Origin: G965230065 sp965230065
GTDB taxonomy: Bacteria > Bacteroidota > Bacteroidia > Cytophagales > Cyclobacteriaceae
Assembly: GCA_965230065.1 (NCBI GenBank)
Contig: OZ245942.1
Span: 2,480,001-2,544,000, forward strand
Length of the DNA: 64,000 bases
Reading direction: 5' to 3'
In this document: positions 15,712 through 24,500 of the stretch, piece by piece
Layout of the letters: every line of letters begins with the position of its first letter
How positions within the stretch are numbered: position 1 is the first letter of the stretch
Notes under the pieces: model-generated
Told to the model about the DNA's origin: nothing
Databases searched by the model: none
What the model saw: only the letters and a program-made list of their open reading frames with translations
Program-made: the position numbers and the translations under genes

Positions 15712-18568
15712 CAGATGCTTCTTTTTTGAGGGATTTGACAGATTGGCTCGCAGGTTTTACCTCTACATCCTCTTCCTTGTCAATAGTTTTCTGTAATTTT
15801 TCTTCAGCTTGCGGTATCTGCGAAGAGTTGAATTTCCGGAATAAGTCATGGATTGGAACCGTCCATTCTTTGTCAAGTTTCCGGGCTATTTTCAAATGCT
15901 GATAACTATCCGTTGTGCTTCTTATATTTTGAAAAGCATTGGCCAAATTAAAATGGGCTACTTTATTGTTCGGGTCTGCTGCTATTGCTTTTTGGTAAGC
16001 ATCAATGGCCTGTTCATTATATTTTACCACACCAAACCGGCTGTAGTAATTAATACATGCATTGCCAAAGTCATTATACACAAAGCTTTTGACGCCATTG
16101 GCAACTTTTTCAGAAAGATATTCCCCTTCAATATCCGTAGTATTTTCTGCTTCAAAAGCCCGAATACCGGGCACGGTGGTATCTATCAGCATACGTATTT
16201 TCAGCGCATCGTTTTCCTGTCCGTTTGATGCCTCCCGCCAGGCATAAGTATTAAACAACTGCACAATACATGCTTTTAAAAGAGCCTCATCGATCGGTTT
16301 TTCCGCATTTTCTGAAAGGAGCATCTCTTCCAGCGATCGATTGTTATGCCTAAATTCCCTGATATATGCAGCATATCGGTTACTCTTTTTCAGGCATGCT
16401 TTCAGGTACTGAGAGATCAGGGGAAGGTCTTGCAGCTCTGCTTCCTCATAACGATATTTTAAATGTTCGATATTGCTATGCAAAGTATCCAGAAAACGCC
16501 GGTATCGGTCCAACATTTGTGGGCCAATCAGGTCATAATAATAAATGCCCTGGCTTTTCTTGCTGAGGTAATAGTCGCTGTAAGCGGCCACCACAGGCTC
16601 TGAAAAAATGGCTTCCTGGTACAAATCGTAACATTTGTTGAACTGCCCCTTTTCCATGGCTATTCGGGCCAGTCCGTAGTTGATGGGCGCAATAAAAGTT
16701 TTTTTCACGATGGCTTTGATGTCTTTGCCCCGTACAAACTTTTCCTCAGCCTCTTCCAGCTTGTCAGTAAGCCAGCACAAATATCCCTGCGAAGCCAATG
16801 CAGCTATATTGCCCGGGTTGATTCTCAGTGTATCTTCATAATCTTCTATCACACTTTTGCATCGCTCCCAATAAATTTCATTATCCATGCGAAAATTCAG
16901 GTCACGCCAGCGGGCATACATAAACTGGGTAACTTCAAATCTGTCGTAAATTTTGATAGACTGTGCCAGGTAACTGAGTTTATTGGCAATATTTCCCTGC
17001 AATTCGGCACTGGTGAGTAAAAACAGATGATCGTTTTTAGACAACCTGGGTGCCACCGATTCTGCCAAACTGTAATATTGTTTGCTCCGGTAAGTTGCTT
17101 TCAGGAACACATACACCAGGGAAAGTACCACCAGGGTCTCGAATAATATGGATTTTTGCTGCTTCATCAGCGATTCGGAAGGCTGTAGCATTAATTTTCG
17201 CCACCAGGAATCAGTGGGAATATTGACATACGCCTGGTAGAATTTAGTTTTCCACTCATTGATACATGGCTCCAGGCGTTCGTCATCAATGTATCCGTCT
17301 TGTTTTTTGAAATAAACCGGATTAACCGCCTGCCGCCTGGGCATTAATGAATTATGAACCAGCAGCAGCGTATGAAAAATACCGATAAGACTACCGGGTA
17401 ATTCATACAAAGGGTCACTTTCCCGGCCGGTGAATGAGGAGATATACTGTTTATAGATTTTGCACTGGGCATACCCATTATAAATTTTAGATTTCACGTA
17501 ATGATAACGCATATCAATCAGCCATCTGGAAAGGGCAAGTTTATAGGGGTATCGGTGAAGATAGGGGTTGGCATACAGGCCCCTGCTCACGATAGACCGG
17601 AAAGATGTGCGCAGATAACGCGAGGCTTCTTCATATAACTCCAGAGAAAGATCATACGCGTCAATGGTATTGGATTGGGCAAAGTCTTTGGCTTCGTTGT
17701 ACAGGGCCACTGCTTTCAAAAACTTGGTAGGGAAAAGCTTAATTTTTTCTTCCAGATCCTTTTTTATTTGCTGGTAAATTTCGGTTACCACGCTGGAATA
17801 CACCCGCTCCATGGCCTGGTTGTATTTTTCAACAGTAATTTCCTCACCGGCACTGTCAATCTCAACAGGTAATTTCACAGGGTTGGTGATGGTAAATGGC
17901 CCTTCAAAAGAGCCAATGCACACCCTGGGCCTGATGTGGATGATCCACTCATGGGTACTCTCTTGCCGCAACGATATGTATCCTTCTATGTGGATATGGG
18001 ACGATAAGTGTGCGTATTGTGATGACTTATCCACATGCAGGAGGGAGAGCCTGCCAATGCGCTCGCTCATTTTTTCAATCAGGTCGTGGTGCAGCAGCTC
18101 CCGGAAAGTGCGCAGCTTGCTCTTTTGTGTTTCTGAGAGCGACTCGGCTTCTTTCTTGTCTTCGTCCAGCTGGGTCGACATAAAAGGCTCAATCCAGAAA
18201 GTATACTGAAAAGGGTCTTCAGAAAGTTTGATGAATTGGTTTTTGAGGATAAAAAACAATAAGATGAGCAGTAAGATGAAAAGCAGGTAAAAAAGCAGTG
18301 CTACAGGCTCGACACCGTAATGCTGAAGGGCACTCCAATTAGAAAAAAGGTCTTTGACAAACCGTAGCGTATCCTGGAAGTAGGCGGGAAATTTTCTGAT
18401 GATATCGAACCGCTGGGTACTCACCAAAACCACCAGCTCAATGAGCAAGGTGGCAATCAATAAAAAACCTGAGATTTTCTGTTGCCTTCTTCCTTTTAGC
18501 AACTTCTTTTCCACACCCTGTAAAATCTCCAGGGAATGGTTTTGCTTCAAGAGATCGATGAGAAACAT
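15692..18568 (-). CDS. Large membrane protein with TPR-like C-terminus, first gene of a two-gene locus
   Basis: This 958-residue protein has two membrane helices, at about 32-51 and 88-109, so both long ends should face the cytoplasm. Residues 150-265 form an unrecognised domain with LSLLHVDKSSQYAHLSSHIH and a beta-rich region ending PVKLPVEI. The rest is helical, with degenerate TPRs (for example near 560 and 890, AIDAYQKAIAADPNNKVAHF). The C-terminal 60 residues are charged. It overlaps the downstream TPR gene by 20 bp. No known enzymatic motif was found, so it may be a scaffold or sensor at the membrane. Confidence 0.75.
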   Translation of the reverse strand: MFLIDLLKQNHSLEILQGVEKKLLKGRRQQKISGFLLIATLLIELVVLVSTQRFDIIRKFPAYFQDTLRFVKDLFSNWSALQHYGVEPVALLFYLLFILLLILLFFILKNQFIKLSEDPFQYTFWIEPFMSTQLDEDKKEAESLSETQKSKLRTFRELLHHDLIEKMSERIGRLSLLHVDKSSQYAHLSSHIHIEGYISLRQESTHEWIIHIRPRVCIGSFEGPFTITNPVKLPVEIDSAGEEITVEKYNQAMERVYSSVVTEIYQQIKKDLEEKIKLFPTKFLKAVALYNEAKDFAQSNTIDAYDLSLELYEEASRYLRTSFRSIVSRGLYANPYLHRYPYKLALSRWLIDMRYHYVKSKIYNGYAQCKIYKQYISSFTGRESDPLYELPGSLIGIFHTLLLVHNSLMPRRQAVNPVYFKKQDGYIDDERLEPCINEWKTKFYQAYVNIPTDSWWRKLMLQPSESLMKQQKSILFETLVVLSLVYVFLKATYRSKQYYSLAESVAPRLSKNDHLFLLTSAELQGNIANKLSYLAQSIKIYDRFEVTQFMYARWRDLNFRMDNEIYWERCKSVIEDYEDTLRINPGNIAALASQGYLCWLTDKLEEAEEKFVRGKDIKAIVKKTFIAPINYGLARIAMEKGQFNKCYDLYQEAIFSEPVVAAYSDYYLSKKSQGIYYYDLIGPQMLDRYRRFLDTLHSNIEHLKYRYEEAELQDLPLISQYLKACLKKSNRYAAYIREFRHNNRSLEEMLLSENAEKPIDEALLKACIVQLFNTYAWREASNGQENDALKIRMLIDTTVPGIRAFEAENTTDIEGEYLSEKVANGVKSFVYNDFGNACINYYSRFGVVKYNEQAIDAYQKAIAADPNNKVAHFNLANAFQNIRSTTDSYQHLKIARKLDKEWTVPIHDLFRKFNSSQIPQAEEKLQKTIDKEEDVEVKPASQSVKSLKKEASDERPTR

Positions 18569-18715
18569 GCCGTTTGCTTGGTTGCAGGCATAAGTTATGG
18601 ATTTTTTTTTATTGATGCTAAAACTCTTCAGGTTTCAGCGAAAATAACGGATGGGCAGTGAAAAAATTGAAAAAAACTAAAGGGCTTGCGTGTTTTTTTT
18701 GTACTGCAAAAGCTG

Positions 18716-19408
18716 CTATGGAACAACCTGGCTTTTCAACTTTATCGGCCCATTGGCAAACTGCTTGATTTTATCTGACGCGTGAACAAACTGCCCCTGC
18801 AGGTTTTCCTGGGCTGTTTTGTACATTGCGGTGGCAACGGTGGTACCGGTGATAGGCCTGTATTTTTTCAATCCGGCAACCAGGAAAGGTTTCAATATTT
18901 TCATGGCTTTTTCGCCTATTTTTTCACCGATGCGTTGTTCATCCCGGTCTCCCAGCAGCAACGAAGGGCGAAATATATGGAGTGTGTTGAAATCGAGTTC
19001 CTGCAAGGATTCTTCTACTTCACCTTTCACCCGATTGTAAAAAAACATAGAATTTTTATCGGCCCCCAGTGCTGTAATTATCAGATATTGGGCTGCCCCG
19101 CACTTTAAAGCCAGTTTGGCAGTTTCCAGCGGATAAGTATAATCTACCTTGCGGAAAGCTTCTTCAGAGCCTGCTTTCTTTATCGTAGTGCCCAGGCAGC
19201 AGTACGCGTCGTCTATGGGCTCTGGTAGTTTGACATTTTGCAGGTTATCAAAATCTACCACAATTTCTTCCAGCTTTGGGTCGTCTATGGATAGAGTACG
19301 GCGGGTGAGGACAATTACTTTCCTATAGTAAATTTCATTCAGCAGGTAGGCTGCCAGACTACTTCCTACCAGTCCGGTGGCTCCTACTACCAATGCTGTT
19401 TTATTCAT
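18716..19408 (-). CDS. NAD(P)-binding oxidoreductase, HTATIP2/atypical SDR type
   Basis: This 230-residue Rossmann protein starts with VVGATGLVGSSLAAYLL, the dinucleotide motif GATGxxG of atypical short-chain dehydrogenases. Conserved landmarks of the HTATIP2-like group include CCLGTTIKKAGSEEAFRKVDY and YLIITALGADKNSMFFYNRVKG, with the YNxxKG element in place of a classical YxxxK. The substrate is unknown. It overlaps the upstream membrane hydrolase gene by 8 bp, so they form an operon. Confidence 0.85.
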   Translation of the reverse strand: MNKTALVVGATGLVGSSLAAYLLNEIYYRKVIVLTRRTLSIDDPKLEEIVVDFDNLQNVKLPEPIDDAYCCLGTTIKKAGSEEAFRKVDYTYPLETAKLALKCGAAQYLIITALGADKNSMFFYNRVKGEVEESLQELDFNTLHIFRPSLLLGDRDEQRIGEKIGEKAMKILKPFLVAGLKKYRPITGTTVATAMYKTAQENLQGQFVHASDKIKQFANGPIKLKSQVVP

Positions 19409-20447
19409 CTTTATTTCCTTTTATTCTTTGCCACAGCCGTTGTAAATCTGCCTCCGAAGCACTAAATGCCTGTGGTCTTTGGTTAATACGGATGCCTTCG
19501 GCTGTCTGTTGAATAACGAACGAAAATATATAATCTTTAGACAAATCAAACCAGCCCGTTCTCATACCAAAACGCAAATCGTTAAAGATTACGGAAGATT
19601 CATAAGGTAGTACTGAAAAAAAGCCTTTGGTGAATGTTTGGAGCCTGGAAATTTTCTGTTGGGCTGTTTCACTTTTTTGCAAGTAAGGCAACAGCAGATT
19701 TTCGTTTTGGGGAATAAACTTAAACTTAATGTGGGTATCATCATCCAACAATGAATAGTAGCCCACACGAAAACCTTCTTCCTCTTTTATAATGACCGAC
19801 CATAAAATATTGGTGAAAGGCGCCGGGGAACTCATATAATCGGTAACCGGCATGTTTTTTTCCTGGATATTAGACTGAATGACCCGGCCAACGTGGTATT
19901 TATTAATGCTGGTAAGTGCCAGGTAGCCCGTGCTGATGCCTAAGGCAAGCAAAATAATGCGTCTTCGCAAGAGTACATCTTTTTTAATAAAGAGCACGGC
20001 AATACTGCCAGCAAGCAAAGGCAAGGTAAAAACCGGATCAATGATAAAAATGGTATTCCACTCTATCCGGTAAGTGCTGAAAGGCCAGAAGAGCATGGTG
20101 CCATAATTGGTAAAAGCATCCAGCAAAGGATGGGTAACCAAAGCCCAGAAAAACAGCCATGACCATTCTTTAAAACCTGCTGCACTGATTTTTTTGGGTT
20201 TTCGGTAAAGTGTGGCCACCATCCACCCCAGCAAAGGAGCCAGTAGGGTGAGTACAAAAACGGAATGCGTGAAGGTGCGGTGCATTAATAACCCTTCCAG
20301 GTCATCAACAAAGGGGGTGAACAGTACATCCAGGTCGGGAATGGTACCGGCAATAGCACCCCACAAAGGGGCTTTGTTTCCCACTTTTCTGCCTAAAACG
20401 GCTTCCCCTACCGAGGCACCCAGAACGGCTTGCGTTAGTGAATCCAT
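19401..20447 (-). CDS. Membrane-bound metal-dependent hydrolase (DUF457/YdjM type)
   Basis: This 348-residue protein begins MDSLTQAVLGASVGEAVLG, the typical opening of the DUF457 membrane hydrolase family. Possible metal ligands are in AGTIPDLDVL, HRTFTHSVF (about residues 56-64) and THPLLDAFTNYG. Four to five membrane segments occupy the first 190 residues, followed by a soluble C-terminal domain of about 150 residues. The reaction is not established for the family. It is the first gene of a pair with the overlapping SDR gene. Confidence 0.85.
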   Translation of the reverse strand: MDSLTQAVLGASVGEAVLGRKVGNKAPLWGAIAGTIPDLDVLFTPFVDDLEGLLMHRTFTHSVFVLTLLAPLLGWMVATLYRKPKKISAAGFKEWSWLFFWALVTHPLLDAFTNYGTMLFWPFSTYRIEWNTIFIIDPVFTLPLLAGSIAVLFIKKDVLLRRRIILLALGISTGYLALTSINKYHVGRVIQSNIQEKNMPVTDYMSSPAPFTNILWSVIIKEEEGFRVGYYSLLDDDTHIKFKFIPQNENLLLPYLQKSETAQQKISRLQTFTKGFFSVLPYESSVIFNDLRFGMRTGWFDLSKDYIFSFVIQQTAEGIRINQRPQAFSASEADLQRLWQRIKGNKDE

Positions 20448-20460
20448 TTGTTGTTTTGGG

Positions 20461-20530
20461 TTTGTTGTTTAGCGTTTAGGGTTTGTCTATGTCTAAACTT
20501 CAAACGCTAAACATAAAACATTAAACCGGT
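20461..20530. repeat. Intergenic hairpin of GTTTAG words
   Basis: GTTTAGCGTTT at 20467-20477 pairs perfectly with AAACGCTAAAC at 20502-20512. Flanking degenerate copies (TTTAGGGTTTG on the left, AACATTAAACC on the right) extend the symmetry. It lies just upstream of the DUF457 gene start and resembles the word repeat before purB. Confidence 0.65.
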
Positions 20531-20576
20531 TATACACAAACCGTTTTAGGATTTGAATCTGGGAATTTGATATTAT

Positions 20577-21017
20577 TTAGGGATTAGGGTTTATATTTTG
20601 GGGGTTGGCATATTCCCTTTCCCATGCTTCAAATTCTTCAATATCCGTTTTAATGGTATGGAATATCCAGAGTAAAATAGACAGGTCGTCTAAAAAACCG
20701 GTGAGGGGAATAAAATCAGGCATTAGATCCAAGGGCATCACAAAATAGAGAATACCACTCACGAGCAGGAGCAGGCTTTTCCAGGGAATGCGGCGGTATT
20801 CTCCCCGAATATAGGCTTGCAACATGCGCTGTACGGAGCCTACCTTGGTTTTTAGTTCCAGTGCAGCAGGGCTGTTGCCTTTCAGCATCTGCATTTTTTT
20901 TGCTGCTTCAGACAACAAGCTTTTCAGTTTTTCAGGGTCTCTTAATAATTGCCGTGCACGGTGCTGGGCTTGTTTGAATTTTGAATTTCCCCTGGTATAA
21001 TGATCAGATTGTTTCAT
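20577..21017 (-). CDS. YkvA family protein (DUF1232)
   Basis: This 146-residue protein carries the DUF1232 core at about residues 78-125: a membrane segment, then the conserved YFVMPLDLMPDFIPLTGFLDD with the PxDxxPDxxPxxGxxDD pattern. The N-terminal 70 residues are basic and helical. The family is widespread and its function is unknown. It is 27 bp downstream of the next minus-strand gene and likely co-transcribed with it. Confidence 0.88.
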   Translation of the reverse strand: MKQSDHYTRGNSKFKQAQHRARQLLRDPEKLKSLLSEAAKKMQMLKGNSPAALELKTKVGSVQRMLQAYIRGEYRRIPWKSLLLLVSGILYFVMPLDLMPDFIPLTGFLDDLSILLWIFHTIKTDIEEFEAWEREYANPQNINPNP

Positions 21018-21044
21018 AGCGATTAGTTGAAACTGAAGGCATTT

Positions 21045-21566
21045 CTAAAAAAAATGCCTGATTTCTTCTTTTATCTTAGCCAACGCATGGGCGGTAGGGT
21101 CGGTTTCTTTCTCCATGGAGATTTCAAATATTTTTTTAGCCAGGTCTATACTTTTGGCATCATCCTCTACGGCTTCTGCAGCCTGGTTGATGGTAGAAAT
21201 AATCCCTTCCTTGGCACTTACTACATATTCCCAGGCTTCGTTGCTTACATATACCTGCTGTGAGATATTGTGGTTGTATTCCTGCCGGATTTCGGCAAGC
21301 AATACATGCTGAAACTCCCGGGCCGAAAAGTCGCCCTGGTTCAGGCGGATAATCAGGTTGTTGGGCGTAATTCTTTCCAGAAACAGGCAAACCCTTTCAT
21401 AAGCCTGCAAACGGATGGGCAGTACGGTATCGGTGTTTTTTAGCTTGATTTCTACCATTTTCTGGGTCATTTCCCGGTCCAGAAACGATTTTACGGTAAG
21501 ATACATGGCGTAAAGTACGGCTGCGGCGGGCAGCAGGAGTTTGGCAAACTCGATAAGGATTTCCAT
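21045..21566 (-). CDS. Conserved membrane-anchored protein of unknown function
   Basis: This 173-residue protein has one N-terminal membrane helix (about 5-27) followed by a charged, helical cytoplasmic domain. Motifs such as LPIRLQAYERVCLFLERITPN and LLAEIRQEYNHNISQQVY are characteristic of a conserved Bacteroidota family (I recall it as DUF7935, not certain). No catalytic residues are recognised. It precedes the DUF1232 gene in the same direction. Confidence 0.75.
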   Translation of the reverse strand: MEILIEFAKLLLPAAAVLYAMYLTVKSFLDREMTQKMVEIKLKNTDTVLPIRLQAYERVCLFLERITPNNLIIRLNQGDFSAREFQHVLLAEIRQEYNHNISQQVYVSNEAWEYVVSAKEGIISTINQAAEAVEDDAKSIDLAKKIFEISMEKETDPTAHALAKIKEEIRHFF

Positions 21567-21875
21567 AATTTAACTAGATGATATTAAAAAATGTGAACGT
21601 TGGATCGCTACAAAAAGTAAGAACGTGCGAAAAGCCAAATTTACATAATTTGATGGCTTATTATATGAAGATGTAATGAATGCGAAAGAAATTCGTCAGG
21701 ATTGCAGAAAATAAAGCAAATTATCTGTTTTATACTGAGATAATTCCTCGTTTTTAGGCAAAAACATTTTTTCATGATTGCCCGTATATGGCACATGCAA
21801 TAATATATGCTTGTTGTTGCTACATTTGTAGCATGAAATTCGCTATCTCGTGCTTTTAAACCATAAATTTTTAAA
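21567..21875. other. Intergenic region upstream of mltG
   Basis: This 309-bp divergent gap has no convincing gene. It holds a probable -7 element TACATTTG at 21821-21828 for mltG. The minus-strand frame across it has no recognisable protein features. Confidence 0.5.
21821..21828 (+). promoter_or_regulatory. Probable mltG -7 element TACATTTG
   Basis: TACATTTG exactly matches the TAnnTTTG consensus and is identical to the tRNA-Ser -7 element in this window. The mltG ATG is 47 bases downstream. A matching -33 box is not evident. Confidence 0.45.
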
Positions 21876-22913
21876 ATGAAGGGAAGAAAAATTTTAGCTG
21901 TTTTTTTGGTTGTGTTCACCATCATGCTCATTTCTTTTTCTTTTTACGTTTACCAAATGGTCAATACCCCAAATATTTTGGTAGACCAGGGCGACCGCAT
22001 ATTCATCATACCTGAGGGGTCTACCTTTGGGGATGTGCAAACCCGCCTGTACGAAGGCAATTATGTAAACGAACCGGTGCCTTTTGGGGTAATGGCCAAA
22101 CTGATGGATTACGACAAATCTATCAAGCCCGGCAGGTATTTGTTAGAAGCCAACATGAGCAACCTGGAAACCCTGCGCCTGTTGCGTTCAGGGCGGCAGC
22201 AACCACTTAACATTACTTTCAATACGGTTCGCCTGAAGGCAGAACTGGCCGAAAAAATTTGTGACGGCGTAGTGGCCGATCCCAATGAGTTTTTAGCCCT
22301 GCTGAACGATTCTTCTGTGGTGGCCGAATATGGCTTCACCACAGAAACCATTCTTTGCATGTTTATTCCCAATACCTACGAAGTGTTTTGGACCATTACT
22401 GAGCGGGAACTCATGGACAGGATGCATCAGGAATACGAAAGATTTTGGAATGACGAGCGCCTTGCTAAAGCCAACGCCCTGGATATGACTCCGGTGGAAG
22501 TTTCCATTCTGGCTTCGGTAGTGCAGGCCGAGCAGCTCAGGCATCCTGACGAACGCCCCAAAGTGGCCGGGCTGTACCTCAACCGGCTGGAAAGGGGCAT
22601 TGCCTTGCAGGCCGACCCCACCCTGGTTTATGCCCTGGGCGATTTTACCATCAAGCGCGTACTCAATGTGCACAAAGAAGTGGATTCGCCTTATAATACC
22701 TACAAATATGCAGGATTGCCTCCGGGGCCCATCAACCTGCCCGAAATATCATCCATTAATGCGGTGCTGAACCATGAAGATCATAAGTACCTGTATATGT
22801 GTGCCAAAGAAGACTTTTCGGGCTACCATAATTTTGCTACCAACTTACAAACCCACCTGAACAATGCCCGGAAATACCAGCGAGCACTCAACCAGGCAAA
22901 GGTTTACCGATGA
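21876..22913 (+). CDS. mltG: Endolytic murein transglycosylase MltG
   Basis: MltG cuts nascent peptidoglycan strands in the periplasm and sets glycan length. The 345-residue protein has an N-terminal membrane anchor (about residues 7-27), a LysM-like region around 40-110 and the YceG catalytic domain. The catalytic glutamate is E219 in ILASVVQAEQ, followed by the conserved VAGLYLNRLERGIALQADPT and AGLPPGPI. The length is typical for the family. Confidence 0.93.
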   Translation: MKGRKILAVFLVVFTIMLISFSFYVYQMVNTPNILVDQGDRIFIIPEGSTFGDVQTRLYEGNYVNEPVPFGVMAKLMDYDKSIKPGRYLLEANMSNLETLRLLRSGRQQPLNITFNTVRLKAELAEKICDGVVADPNEFLALLNDSSVVAEYGFTTETILCMFIPNTYEVFWTITERELMDRMHQEYERFWNDERLAKANALDMTPVEVSILASVVQAEQLRHPDERPKVAGLYLNRLERGIALQADPTLVYALGDFTIKRVLNVHKEVDSPYNTYKYAGLPPGPINLPEISSINAVLNHEDHKYLYMCAKEDFSGYHNFATNLQTHLNNARKYQRALNQAKVYR

Positions 22914-22992
22914 GTGATGGAAGAGTGGAATACTGGAATGATGGGAAAAACATTGTTCCAACTTTCCATCCTTCCAACATTCCATTTTCATG
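22914..22992. repeat. Intergenic inverted word repeat (GGAATGATGG / TTCCAAC words)
   Basis: The left part reiterates words such as TGGAATACTGGAATGATGGG (about 22928-22947). The right part (about 22957-22990) is rich in the complementary TTCCAACTTTCCATCCTTCC and CATTCCATTTTC. Together they form an imperfect fold-back directly after the mltG stop and could act as its terminator. Confidence 0.6.
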
Positions 22993-23052
22993 AAAGATTT
23001 TGTTTCTTTCCCAACGAATAATAACAAATTTAGATTAATCTTTTGACCGCCC

Positions 23053-23460
23053 ATGTACAAACACAGCACACAAATCAGGGTACGGTACGGGGAAACCGAC
23101 CAGATGGGATACGTTTATTACGGCAACTACGCGGTATATTTTGAAGTGGGGCGGGTAGAAGCCATGCGCAACCTGGGCATGAGTTACAAAGAACTGGAAA
23201 CGCAAGGCATTATGATGCCTGTATTGGAACACACCTCCCGGTATTTGCAGCCTGCCACATATGATGAGTTACTTACCCTGGTGGTTACCATCAAAGCAAT
23301 GCCTTCGGCCCGGATTACTTTTTATTATGAAATATACAATGAAGCCAGCAAACTGATCCATACCGGAGAAACACAATTGGTTTTTTTGAACGCAGCTACC
23401 ATGCGTCCCTGCCGCCCACCCGAGGCGATGTTAGGGTTGTTACGGCCTTTCTTTTCATAA
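23053..23460 (+). CDS. Hotdog-fold acyl-CoA thioesterase (YbgC/4HBT type)
   Basis: This 135-residue single hotdog domain begins with the 4HBT signature RVRYGETDQMGYVYYGNY, with the aspartate of the catalytic loop. Such enzymes hydrolyse acyl-CoA thioesters in the cytoplasm. No Tol-Pal genes, the usual neighbours of ybgC, are present, so the substrate cannot be inferred from context. Confidence 0.88.
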   Translation: MYKHSTQIRVRYGETDQMGYVYYGNYAVYFEVGRVEAMRNLGMSYKELETQGIMMPVLEHTSRYLQPATYDELLTLVVTIKAMPSARITFYYEIYNEASKLIHTGETQLVFLNAATMRPCRPPEAMLGLLRPFFS

Positions 23461-23487
23461 ATTCGGTCAAAAACACCCATGTAACTA

Positions 23488-23518
23488 TTTGCGGGAAAAG
23501 AATAATCGCCTACATTTG
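23488..23518 (+). promoter_or_regulatory. Promoter of tRNA-Ser
   Basis: TTTG at 23488-23491, a 19-base spacer and TACATTTG at 23511-23518 give a consensus Bacteroidota promoter. The mature tRNA starts 35 bases further on. Confidence 0.75.
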
Positions 23519-23553
23519 CACGCAGAAATAATGATAAAAGGATAAACTATTAA

Positions 23554-23638
23554 AGAGGGTTGGCGGAGTGGTCGAACGCGGCGGTCTTGAAAACCGTTGT
23601 ACCGCGAGGTACCGGGGGTTCGAATCCCTCACCCTCTG
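23554..23638 (+). tRNA. tRNA-Ser (anticodon UGA)
   Basis: The acceptor arms AGAGGGT (23554-23560) and ACCCTCT (23631-23637) pair over 7 bp. The anticodon loop CTTGAAA gives anticodon TGA. A long variable arm (TGTACCGCGAGGTACC), as expected for serine tRNA, precedes the T-loop TTCGAAT. The discriminator is G at 23638 and CCA is not encoded. Confidence 0.96.
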
Positions 23639-23643
23639 CATTA

Positions 23644-23680
23644 AAGCCCGTTTTTGCACTGCAAAGCGGGTTTTTTCTTT
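23644..23680 (+). terminator. Terminator after tRNA-Ser
   Basis: AAAGCCCG and GCGGGTTTTTT enclose a loop with a second short pairing, forming a GC-rich stem followed by a T run directly after the tRNA. Confidence 0.7.
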
Positions 23681-23813
23681 TTTGGGGTAAGAAAAAATGG
23701 TTCTCTGGCAAAGCCCATAAAAATTGTTAAAGCACCAATATTTATTATCTTTGGAAATAGAGCCTTTCAGAAAGAGTTTTCTTTCCAAATTTTGCCTCTG
23801 TTTTTATTCTGAT

Positions 23814-23851
23814 CATCGATAAAATGCTAGTTTCCGGACTGGCATTTTTGG
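23814..23851. terminator. Duplicated 38-bp terminator hairpin, copy 1
   Basis: ATGCTAG-TTTCCGGA-CTGGCATTTTT forms a stem followed by T residues. The same 38 bp, with a single difference, recur at 24712-24750. This copy is about 80 bp beyond the stop of the minus-strand gene ending at 23933. The motif is symmetrical enough to work in either direction. Confidence 0.6.
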
Positions 23852-23932
23852 CTTTATGTAAATTCTGGCTTTAGATAGCCACAGCGTGTTGGTTTAATAA
23901 AATCAAATGTTTCACAAAGCCCTGAAAGCTAA

Positions 23933-24355
23933 TTATTGGCCCGGATAAAAATATAAATCAGGTAACAGGTAATAGTTCTTGTAACCAGCAATTTTCCATT
24001 TCAAGTCATTGATAGCCCGTACATAATTACCTTTCTCAAAAATGAAGTAGTATTGTTCTCCTCTTTCAAATTGCCATCGTATGGTTTGTTCTGTTTTTTC
24101 AACATTGACGAAGTTCCAAGCCCCACACTCAGGAATCCCACAACTGCAACCAAAAATCAAGTATTTGCCAGATTTTTGAGTAGATTTAACCAATTCATCA
24201 AATATGACAACCGCATCGGTATGCTGAAATATTTTTCTGAAATGCTGTCCATCAATCCATAACTCTATTGCTAAAGTGCCCCGTAAAGCTTCCCCCTCAT
24301 CACCCAGGATTTCTTCATCTTCTGTTACTTTAATATCAAAGTAGATTTTATGCAT
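23933..24355 (-). CDS. Hypothetical protein with a CxCxxxxCG motif
   Basis: This 140-residue soluble protein was not recognised. It is acidic and mixed alpha/beta, with a central YLIFGCSCGIPECGAW segment that could bind a metal or be a structural cysteine cluster. The C-terminus is rich in Tyr and Pro. It starts 10 bp after the stop of the 44-residue membrane peptide gene, so the two form a mini-operon next to the tRNA gene. A small acidic protein in an accessory stretch could be an immunity or regulatory protein, but this is only inference. Confidence 0.55.
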   Translation of the reverse strand: MHKIYFDIKVTEDEEILGDEGEALRGTLAIELWIDGQHFRKIFQHTDAVVIFDELVKSTQKSGKYLIFGCSCGIPECGAWNFVNVEKTEQTIRWQFERGEQYYFIFEKGNYVRAINDLKWKIAGYKNYYLLPDLYFYPGQ

Positions 24356-24365
24356 ACTTTTATAT

Positions 24366-24500
24366 TTATAAGGATATTAGGAAAACAATGATCATAATTA
24401 ACAAAACCAGTATAAATATAACATCCACAACACCGAGTTCAATTGACCATTCAAAATCAACATCTTCGCCTTTTAGTATGCGCTTAATAATTTCCCACAT
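24366..24500 (-). CDS. 44-residue single-span membrane protein
   Basis: A minus-strand ATG at 24500 opens 44 codons: MWEIIKRILKGEDVDFEWSI, then a hydrophobic stretch ending LLIMIIVFLISL and a TAA at 24366. A charged amphipathic N-terminus followed by one membrane helix is typical of real small membrane proteins. The stop is 10 bp before the ATG of the downstream gene. No family was recognised. Confidence 0.55.
   Translation of the reverse strand: MWEIIKRILKGEDVDFEWSIELGVVDVIFILVLLIMIIVFLISL

Noticed and set aside
21641..21931. Minus-strand frame of 96 codons upstream of mltG
   Set aside because: It overlaps the mltG start and promoter and shows no protein-like pattern.
22845..23069. Minus-strand frame of 74 codons over the mltG end and the word repeat
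   Set aside because: Its peptide is produced by the reiterated GGAA/TTCC words and it overlaps a real gene.
23510..23788. Minus-strand frame of 92 codons across the tRNA gene
   Set aside because: It is antisense to tRNA-Ser and its central peptide is just the reversed tRNA, a common artefact.
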